Below are positions 1 through 5,087 of a stretch of DNA of 5,087 nucleotides, one piece after another (the stretch's first letter is position 1; each line of letters opens with the position of its first letter). The position numbers were made by a program, and so were the translations under genes. Below the pieces are notes generated by a model. That model ran no database searches. It was not told the DNA's origin and saw nothing but the letters and a program-made list of their open reading frames with translations. The DNA lies in assembly GCA_900555745.1 (NCBI GenBank), contig USMH01000091.1:1-5087 (forward strand). Direction: 5' to 3'. The stretch is from an uncultured Collinsella sp. GTDB taxonomy: Bacteria > Actinomycetota > Coriobacteriia > Coriobacteriales > Coriobacteriaceae.

Positions 1-2
1 TT

Positions 3-104
3 CAGGCATATCTGCCCTTTATGGACGAGGAGTACTGGAGCGGCAAGCCCAACAAGCACGTAAAGGTCTACGATCCGCACGAATGGGCGCAGCTGGCGGA
101 CTGA
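3..104 (+). CDS. 3' end of an unidentified protein (partial, cut by window edge)
   Basis: The third plus-strand frame is open from the left edge to a TGA at 102-104 and encodes 33 C-terminal residues. They begin QAYLPFMDEEYW and end DPHEWAQLAD. The segment is hydrophilic and rich in aromatic and acidic residues, with no membrane segment or recognisable motif. I do not recognise the family, and 33 residues are too few to assign a function. The choice of frame rests on the other two: frame 1 meets a stop at 61-63, while frame 2 stays open but reads through into the inverted repeat with an unlikely composition. The gene converges on the minus-strand cluster, and its stop lies 17 bases before the inverted repeat at 122-171, as expected for a gene ending at a shared transcription stop. 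Confidence 0.6.
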   Translation, partial: QAYLPFMDEEYWSGKPNKHVKVYDPHEWAQLAD

Positions 105-121
105 CCGGGGCAGGCCCGCCG

Positions 122-171
122 GCGGAAAGTGCGTCCCACCCTGAGCACTCAAAACGGGTCGCACTTTCCGC
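122..171. repeat. 12-bp perfect inverted repeat between convergent genes; possible bidirectional terminator or dispersed palindrome
   Basis: Arms 122-133 (GCGGAAAGTGCG) and 160-171 (CGCACTTTCCGC) are exact reverse complements. The stem can extend inward in one of two ways. After a T-T mismatch (134/159), CCC 135-137 can pair with GGG 156-158. Alternatively ACCC 138-141 can pair with GGGT 156-159. This leaves a loop of about 14-18 bases. It lies 17 bases after the plus-strand gene's stop and 5 bases after the minus-strand gene's stop, so it is well placed to end both transcripts. Neither side carries a U-tract, so it is not a classical intrinsic terminator. It could instead be a REP-like dispersed element or an RNA-stabilising 3' hairpin. 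The structure is certain and the role is inferred. Confidence 0.75.
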
Positions 172-176
172 AGCCG

Positions 177-536
177 CTACAGCAACGCCTCGGCCCAAGC
201 CGATTCCCTAAAGCCGGGAATCGCAAAGTCGTCGCCCACCAGCAGCGGACGCTTGACCAGCATGCCGTCGGTCGCCAGCAGCTCGTAGCACTCCCGATCC
301 GTCATGCCCGCGTCCAGACGCGCCTTCAGGCCCAGCTCTCGATATTTCATGCCCGACGAATTAAAGAAACGCCGCACCGGCAGCCCCGAACGAGCAATCC
401 AGGTCGCAAGCTCATCAGCCGTGGGATTGTCCAAAACGATATCGCGGTCGATATACTCAACCCCATGTTCGTCCAGCCATGCCTTGGCCTTCTTACAGGT
501 CGAGCACTTGGGATATTCAACAAACAGTACGGTCAT
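177..536 (-). CDS. ArsC/Spx-family thioredoxin-fold protein (arsenate reductase-like)
   Basis: This encodes a 119-residue cytosolic protein, the usual length for the ArsC/Spx/YffB family. The N-terminus MTVLFVEYPKCSTCKKA is the first beta strand and active-site loop of the fold, with a CxxC pair at Cys11 and Cys14. Further family signatures are the RRFFNSSGMKYRELGL block (residues 55-70) and LVKRPLLV (93-100), followed by a GF near the C-terminus. True arsenate reductases of the E. coli type use one Cys in a CGTSR-like loop. A CxxC pair is more typical of Spx-like regulators and of uncharacterised YffB-like reductases, so arsenate activity should not be assumed. The start at 536 is preferred over an upstream in-frame start at 575 because GGAGG (547-543) sits six bases before it and homology begins there. 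It follows mupG by 92 bases on the same strand. No other arsenic gene is visible, so its link to the sugar pathway is doubtful. Confidence 0.88.
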   Translation of the reverse strand: MTVLFVEYPKCSTCKKAKAWLDEHGVEYIDRDIVLDNPTADELATWIARSGLPVRRFFNSSGMKYRELGLKARLDAGMTDRECYELLATDGMLVKRPLLVGDDFAIPGFRESAWAEALL

Positions 537-542
537 GGGAAT

Positions 543-547
543 CCTCC
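543..547 (-). promoter_or_regulatory. Shine-Dalgarno GGAGG deciding the start of the ArsC/Spx-like gene
   Basis: The minus strand reads GGAGG, a six-base spacer (ATTCCC), then ATG at 536-534. The alternative upstream ATG at 575 would add 13 residues unlike the family, so this site fixes the shorter start. Confidence 0.8.
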
Positions 548-628
548 GAATATAGATCGGCCAACGCAGGCACACGCCACACGAGGCGCCTTCGTATGAT
601 GGGCCAATTGTAGCCCGCGGGTCACACG

Positions 629-1681
629 TTAAACGAACCGTACCCCGAATCCGCGCTTGATAAACGGTAGCAGTTCCATTGCTTCGGGCGTGATATGGCC
701 CGCAACGTTCATGCGCTCGTCACCGGGAAGATCGACCCGCGCAATCTCAAGCTCGCCTTCGTAGCGCCCATATCCGCTATTGCTCACAGCAATCGACCCC
801 GCCTTTCGCGGCAGGCCGGCTCCGGCATCCGTCGGCACGGAATCCGGCTTAAGCGTCGTACGTGACTCCTGAGACCTAAAGATGAGGACGCTCGAGTCGG
901 GCCGGTCGTGATGAATCTGCCCGCGCACATAGGCATAACCGGGCTCAAGCTCGCATTGCAGGTCCACGTATCCGGCGGAAACTTGAGCAAACTGCGCCCA
1001 GCCCGCATCGGATAGATCGGGGTCGCCGACCAACACAATGTCGCAATCGGCGCCATGTGCAAGCTCAAGCATATTGAGAGCAACCTTTGACGCGCGACCG
1101 CGCTGCGCCTCGACCGTCGGCAGTCCCTCGAATACCGGCCCGCGAACGTTAGCATCACCCGGCACAAAAGCCATGATTTCGAATCCAAGCGCCGCAAGAC
1201 GAAGATTCACCCGAGCAATGTCCTCCAGAGCTAAACCGGTATAAGGCTTGGGGTAAAAATTGTGGCAGGCGGCAAAACGAGTCACATCGGCACCGGCCTC
1301 ACGCCACGATGCGATTTCATCAGAACTCACCGTCGATGCATTGACCACAATGTGAAATACACCGGACAGCTCCGCGACCCGCTGGGCGCTAAAGCCATAG
1401 TCCAAACGAAGGTATTCCAACCCCAGATCGCGCAGGTCCTCGATGCGCTCAAGCCCGAGCAAATCGCACGTGCGAGGCCCCACATCGGCAATGAGCGCAA
1501 TGCCGCGGGCGGAAAGCAGCGACAGCACATGACGGACCTTATCGGCATACGCCGCTCCCCCATCCTCGGGAATATGCAGCGAGGTGAACGCATAGCGCGC
1601 ACCCGCCGCGGCACCATGTTCAATCGTCCGCTCAATATCCTGCAGAGGGCTGGAAAGATAAATCGAAATACCCGTTTTCAC
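629..1681 (-). CDS. mupG: 6-phospho-N-acetylmuramidase, MupG / DUF871 family
   Basis: This is a 350-residue cytosolic protein, the typical length for DUF871 proteins. By family knowledge, MupG hydrolyses MurNAc-6-phosphate-GlcNAc, the disaccharide delivered by the PTS, to MurNAc-6P and GlcNAc. The N-terminal part (about residues 1-235) looks like a TIM barrel: it opens GISIYLSSPLQD, with FTSLHIPED (32-40), ADVGPRT (65-71) and LRLDYGF (91-97) as successive strand ends. HNFYPKPYTGL (140-150) and VRGPVFEGLPTVE (179-191) are the most diagnostic family blocks. The C-terminal part (about 240-350) is the smaller beta-rich domain and ends FIKRGFGVRFV. There is no signal peptide. The start is a GTG at 1681-1679, supported by AAAGGAG nine bases upstream and by homology starting at MKTGISIYLS. 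It lies downstream of the PTS permease, separated by a predicted terminator. The pairing with murQ, permease and regulator matches the S. aureus locus, making MupG much likelier than another DUF871 role. Confidence 0.9.
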   Translation of the reverse strand: MKTGISIYLSSPLQDIERTIEHGAAAGARYAFTSLHIPEDGGAAYADKVRHVLSLLSARGIALIADVGPRTCDLLGLERIEDLRDLGLEYLRLDYGFSAQRVAELSGVFHIVVNASTVSSDEIASWREAGADVTRFAACHNFYPKPYTGLALEDIARVNLRLAALGFEIMAFVPGDANVRGPVFEGLPTVEAQRGRASKVALNMLELAHGADCDIVLVGDPDLSDAGWAQFAQVSAGYVDLQCELEPGYAYVRGQIHHDRPDSSVLIFRSQESRTTLKPDSVPTDAGAGLPRKAGSIAVSNSGYGRYEGELEIARVDLPGDERMNVAGHITPEAMELLPFIKRGFGVRFV

Positions 1682-1690
1682 GCTTCAACG

Positions 1691-1697
1691 CTCCTTT
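1691..1697 (-). promoter_or_regulatory. mupG Shine-Dalgarno (AAAGGAG) directly abutting a terminator U-tract
   Basis: The minus strand reads AAAGGAG, a nine-base spacer, then the GTG start of mupG. The AAAGG can also pair with CCUUU just 5' of it (1701-1705), giving a weak 5-bp stem with a 3-base loop that would hide the ribosome site. The outermost C of that CCUUU (1705) is also part of the terminator stem, so the two folds compete slightly. The sequence is direct observation; regulation by folding is inference. Confidence 0.65.
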
Positions 1698-1731
1698 AAA
1701 AAAGGCCGGCGGAGCAGCTAGCCCCGCCGGC
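1698..1731 (-). terminator. Rho-independent terminator between the PTS permease gene and mupG
   Basis: On the minus strand, GCCGGCGG (1731-1724) and CCGCCGGC (1712-1705) form a perfect 8-bp all-GC stem with an 11-base loop. One C follows, then six U (1703-1698). It starts 67 bases after the permease stop codon and is a classical intrinsic terminator. Its U-tract runs straight into the mupG ribosome site, so only 16 bases separate it from the mupG start codon and no promoter fits between. In the 67 bases between the permease stop and the stem (1732-1798) I see no convincing -35/-10 pair. There is a small hairpin with arms CGAGC (1773-1777) and GCTCG (1784-1788). An alternative pairing, CGCGA (1764-1768) with TCGCG (1786-1790), overlaps it. 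Confidence 0.85.
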
Positions 1732-1798
1732 ACAACCATAACATCAAGAAATCTGCCGCGCGCCGCGAACCCCGAGCAACACGGCTCGCGATATCAAA

Positions 1799-3229
1799 CT
1801 ACTCGCCAAAGAACTCGTTGATCTTCTGCTCGTCGACACCGAAGAACCACGTCAGGACAAAGCCGGCGGCATAGGCAAGCAGCATAGCGGCAACGTAGCC
1901 GAGCTGCTGGCCAGGAACGACGATCAGCAGGCCAAACAGACCGGAAACGCCCTGAGAAACCGTGCCGATGTGAAGCAGCGCCGCGAGCGCGCCGCCAAAT
2001 CCGGCACCCAGGCAGGCCGTCACAAACGGACGAACGAGCGGCAGCGTAACAGCATACATCAGAGGCTCGCCCACACCCAGGATTCCAACGGGAATGGACT
2101 CTGCGACGTACTTCTTGAGCTTGGCGTTCTTGGTCTTAAAGTACAGCGCCAAACCGGCACCGACCTGGCCGCCGCCAGCCATCATAAGGATGGGAAGCAG
2201 GTAATTGATACCCTTGGTAGCGCCGTCGGGATCGTTGAGCATAGCGTGGATCGGCGTGAGCGCCTGATGCAGGCCGACGGAAACCAGCGGCAAGAAGCCT
2301 GCCGACAGGATATAGCCGCCTAGGACGCCCAGTTTCTCGAAGATAAAGGTCAAAACGCTAAAGATGGCAGTCGTCAGCCATGCGCCAACCGGCTGGATGA
2401 CGAGCATCAGAGCAAAGGCGCCGATGATGAGCACCAGCAGCGGAGACAAGAACGTGTCGAGTGCGTTGGGCATAACCTTGCGAATCTGACGCTCCATCCA
2501 GGCAAAAAATGCGCCAGCGATGAGAGCCGCGATCATGCCGCCCGCTGCGGGGTTGTACTGCGCATTGGTGAGCGGCAGCAGAATGGCAGCGGCAGGATCA
2601 GCCGCGCCGGGCGCAAGCAGGGGCATGGCACTGTTGGCGATACACATCATACCGGCGATGCCGCCCAGCGCAGCGGAGCCACCAAACTCACGCGCCGCGT
2701 TATAGCCCACCAAGATGGGCAGATAGGCAAACAGGGCCCAGCCCATGGAACGAATGCCCTGGTACCACCACTCGCCTGCAAGCGCGCCTGCCGTCGAAAC
2801 GTTAATGACGTTGCAGATACCGTTGATGAGGCCAGCCGCAATGATGCCGGGAAGCAGGGCGACGAAGACATTGGAAATCTTCTCGAGGAAGGCCTGAACC
2901 GGCTTAGACTCGTACTTGGCCTTCTGCGCGGCCTTGTTTGTGGCCGCAGCGTCAACCACGCTCTCGTCGGCAACGCCTTTCGCAAGGCCAGTGAGCTTGG
3001 AGAACTCCTCGAGCACCTTATTCACCTTGCCCGGACCCAGCACGATCTGCATCGTGTCGTCCTCGACCAGGCCCATCACGCCGTCGAGTGCCTTAATGCC
3101 CTCCGTGTCGACGTTGCCCGCGTCTTTGACGGTCACGCGCAGGCGCGTCATGCACGCCGCGTTTGCCAGCACGTTGTCTTTACCGCCCAAAAGGTCCAGC
3201 AGCTTTTGAGCCAGCTCTTTGTTCGTCAT
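1799..3229 (-). CDS. murP: PTS EIIBC permease for MurNAc or MurNAc-GlcNAc (MurP type, no EIIA)
   Basis: This is a 476-residue inner-membrane sugar transporter of the glucose/sucrose PTS superfamily, which couples uptake to 6-phosphorylation. Residues 1-80 are an EIIB domain. The phospho-accepting Cys26 lies in NAACMTRLRVTV, and IKALDGVMGLVEDD and MQIVLGPGKVNKV follow as the remaining core blocks. A charged, Ala-rich linker (about 85-110) leads to an EIIC domain (about 112-465) with roughly ten hydrophobic segments. The EIIC sugar-site block GEPLMYAVTLP (387-397) resembles the GEPLIYG-type motif of MurP proteins. VGLHQALTPIHAML (318-331) is another conserved loop. The protein ends after EIIC with no EIIA domain, as in known MurP proteins, so a separate EIIA must supply the phosphate. 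A strong AAGGAGG stands four bases before the ATG, 57 bases after murQ. The substrate is assigned from the neighbours murQ and mupG; from sequence alone it could be another glucosamine or beta-glucoside-like sugar. Confidence 0.88.
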   Translation of the reverse strand: MTNKELAQKLLDLLGGKDNVLANAACMTRLRVTVKDAGNVDTEGIKALDGVMGLVEDDTMQIVLGPGKVNKVLEEFSKLTGLAKGVADESVVDAAATNKAAQKAKYESKPVQAFLEKISNVFVALLPGIIAAGLINGICNVINVSTAGALAGEWWYQGIRSMGWALFAYLPILVGYNAAREFGGSAALGGIAGMMCIANSAMPLLAPGAADPAAAILLPLTNAQYNPAAGGMIAALIAGAFFAWMERQIRKVMPNALDTFLSPLLVLIIGAFALMLVIQPVGAWLTTAIFSVLTFIFEKLGVLGGYILSAGFLPLVSVGLHQALTPIHAMLNDPDGATKGINYLLPILMMAGGGQVGAGLALYFKTKNAKLKKYVAESIPVGILGVGEPLMYAVTLPLVRPFVTACLGAGFGGALAALLHIGTVSQGVSGLFGLLIVVPGQQLGYVAAMLLAYAAGFVLTWFFGVDEQKINEFFGE

Positions 3230-3286
3230 AACTCCTCCTTGTATTGGGTATCTCGTCTGGATGTCATATCAGCTCACGCCGCGCAC

Positions 3287-4210
<924 letters not shown>

Positions 4211-4216
4211 TTCATT

Positions 4217-4222
4217 CACCTC
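4217..4222 (-). promoter_or_regulatory. murQ Shine-Dalgarno overlapping the stop codon of the regulator gene
   Basis: The minus strand reads TGAGGTGAATGAA then ATG (4210). The regulator's TGA stop (4223-4221) shares two bases with the GAGGTG ribosome site, which is spaced six bases from murQ. Ribosomes ending on the regulator would cover or uncover this site, which favours coupled translation of sensor and etherase. Confidence 0.75.
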
Positions 4223-5072
4223 ATCTTTCCTGTTTCTCGATGTAGTTTTGCTTAATGACATGCGTCGCCCGTTCGTAGTCGCTGGCAACGTAAGCAGCGT
4301 AAAGGGCATCGACAACCATAAGCTGGGCCATACGCGAAGCCATGGCACCGCTGCGGACCAAGGGTTCACTCGCAGCAACGCCGAGCACGGCATCGGCCAT
4401 GGTGGCAAGCTTGGATGATCCATCTACTTTGGTAACGGCCACAACGGGACAGTTGTGACGTTGAGCCTCGGCGGTGCAGTCCAGCACCTCTTGCGTCAAG
4501 CCCGAGTAGCTAAAGGCGATTGCCATATCGCCCTCATGCATGTTCTTGGCACATAAGAGCTGATCATGCCAGTCGTCGTACAGATGGCACTCTTTGTCGA
4601 CACGCATGAGCTTTTGCGCCAGGTCGTGCGCGACCAAACGAGAGGCACCAATACCGAACAGATTGACCGCGCGTGCCCGCTTAAGACGGGCCGCGCATCG
4701 CTCCAAGACGGTGTAATCGAGCGTTCGCGCCGTCGCCTCGATCGTGCGCACGTTGCTTTTCATCACCTTCCCCACGATACGTTCGACGCTGTCATCCATG
4801 GAGATGTCCTCGAGGGCTACGTCTTTCTTGTCACCTAAGAGCGCCAGCTCGGCAATCAGTTCGCGCTGGAACTCCTTGTAGCCCGCAAAACCCAAACGCT
4901 TGCAAAAGCGCAAAATGCTCGAGGGCGAGGAGAACGTGACATCGGCAAGACCGCGGACGGACAGCCCGACCACCTCGTGCGGATGAGCGCTTACATATGC
5001 GATGACATTGCGTTCCGCCGGGCTCGCGCTGAGCTCACGCTCGCGAAGCCGCAAAAGCAATCCGTTTGCCAT
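4221..5072 (-). CDS. murR: RpiR-family transcriptional regulator (HTH + SIS), MurR-like
   Basis: This is a 283-residue cytosolic DNA-binding protein with classical RpiR architecture. The N-terminal HTH_6 domain (about residues 1-78) includes SPAERNVIAYV (17-27), LSVRGLADVTFSSPSSI (37-53) and RFCKRLGFAGYKEFQREL (55-72). The SIS domain (about 125-260) has the phosphosugar-binding loop NLFGIGASRLVAHDLAQKL (137-155), AFSYSGLTQEV (186-196) with its Ser/Thr phosphate contacts, and CPVVAVT (208-214). RpiR regulators sense a phosphorylated sugar of the pathway they control. Its position directly before murQ suggests MurNAc-6P as ligand, as for E. coli MurR. Whether it represses or activates cannot be read from the sequence. 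The ATG at 5072 is chosen over an in-frame GTG at 5081 because that GTG is itself part of the ribosome site. The gene is complete, but its promoter and operators lie outside the window. Confidence 0.92.
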   Translation of the reverse strand: MANGLLLRLRERELSASPAERNVIAYVSAHPHEVVGLSVRGLADVTFSSPSSILRFCKRLGFAGYKEFQRELIAELALLGDKKDVALEDISMDDSVERIVGKVMKSNVRTIEATARTLDYTVLERCAARLKRARAVNLFGIGASRLVAHDLAQKLMRVDKECHLYDDWHDQLLCAKNMHEGDMAIAFSYSGLTQEVLDCTAEAQRHNCPVVAVTKVDGSSKLATMADAVLGVAASEPLVRSGAMASRMAQLMVVDALYAAYVASDYERATHVIKQNYIEKQER

Positions 5073-5078
5073 CTCAAA

Positions 5079-5085
5079 CACCTCC
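5079..5085 (-). promoter_or_regulatory. Shine-Dalgarno GGAGGTG of the regulator gene (decides ATG 5072)
   Basis: The minus strand at the window's right edge reads ACGGAGGTG, TTTGAG, then ATG. GGAGGTG is a near-ideal ribosome site, six bases from the ATG. The GTG within it (5081-5079) is the longest-frame start but lies on the Shine-Dalgarno itself, so it is very unlikely to be used. Confidence 0.8.
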
Positions 5086-5087
5086 GT

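Noticed and set aside
177..536. Part of an arsenic-resistance operon
   Set aside because: No arsR, arsB/acr3 or arsA neighbour is visible, and the active site carries CxxC rather than the E. coli-type ArsC loop.
129..599. 156-codon plus-strand open frame opposite the ArsC/Spx-like gene
   Set aside because: It begins inside the inverted repeat, spans the whole opposite gene and the gap beyond, and its product is low-complexity basic and Gln-rich with no motif. It is a shadow of a GC-rich coding strand.
601..616. Small hairpin GGGC/GCCC after mupG as a terminator
   Set aside because: The stem is only four base pairs with an eight-base loop and no U-tract on the minus strand.
607..633. Possible promoter for the ArsC/Spx-like gene (TACAAT at 612-607 with TTTAAC at 633-628)
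   Set aside because: The -10 is good, but the -35 matches only three of six positions and the spacer is 15 bases. The gap could hold a promoter, but this is not strong enough to list.
1262..1699. 145-codon plus-strand open frame opposite mupG
   Set aside because: It is antisense to the conserved DUF871 barrel. Its composition follows from the opposite strand's codon bias.
3230..3286. Possible promoter in the 57-base murQ-murP gap (ATGACA, 18 bases, TACAAG on the minus strand)
   Set aside because: The -10 candidate overlaps the murP Shine-Dalgarno, so the transcript would start at or after the ribosome site. The match is also weak.
4211..4423. N-terminal extension of MurQ by 71 residues
   Set aside because: The added sequence is a frame-shifted reading of the regulator's C-terminal coding region. 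MurQ homology and the ribosome site both place the start at 4210.

Overview
The window suggests a GC-rich bacterium, roughly 60% G+C by eye. The base composition, strong GGAGG-type ribosome binding sites and general gene style are compatible with a gut Coriobacteriia such as Collinsella. That assignment is an impression, because no rRNA or other phylogenetic marker is present.

Layout: positions 1-104 hold the 3' end of an unidentified plus-strand gene. It converges on a block of five minus-strand genes that fills the rest of the window. Between the two sits a long, near-perfect inverted repeat (122-171). Read in the direction of transcription (right to left), the block is: an RpiR/MurR-type regulator with an HTH and a SIS domain (5072-4221); MurQ, MurNAc-6-phosphate etherase (4210-3287); a MurP-type PTS permease with fused EIIB and EIIC domains (3229-1799); a MupG/DUF871-type 6-phospho-N-acetylmuramidase (1681-629); and a small ArsC/Spx-like thioredoxin-fold protein (536-177).

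The first four genes form a coherent pathway for salvaging peptidoglycan amino sugars. The permease would import and 6-phosphorylate MurNAc or the disaccharide MurNAc-GlcNAc. MupG would cut the phosphorylated disaccharide into GlcNAc and MurNAc-6P. MurQ would remove the lactyl ether to give GlcNAc-6P and D-lactate, and the SIS-domain regulator would sense a phosphosugar, probably MurNAc-6P. The same four functions make up the mupG-murQ-murP-murR locus of Staphylococcus aureus, but here the order is regulator-etherase-permease-muramidase. No EIIA domain, NagA, NagB or extracellular hydrolase is encoded in the window.

The main regulatory feature is a strong intrinsic terminator between the permease and mupG. 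Its U-tract abuts the mupG ribosome binding site, which implies readthrough, attenuation or RNA processing for mupG expression. The regulator and murQ are tightly coupled: the regulator's stop codon lies inside the murQ Shine-Dalgarno sequence. The cluster promoter and any MurR operator would lie beyond the right edge. No mobile elements, CRISPR arrays, tRNA or rRNA genes were seen, and no gene-free stretch exceeds 300 bases.
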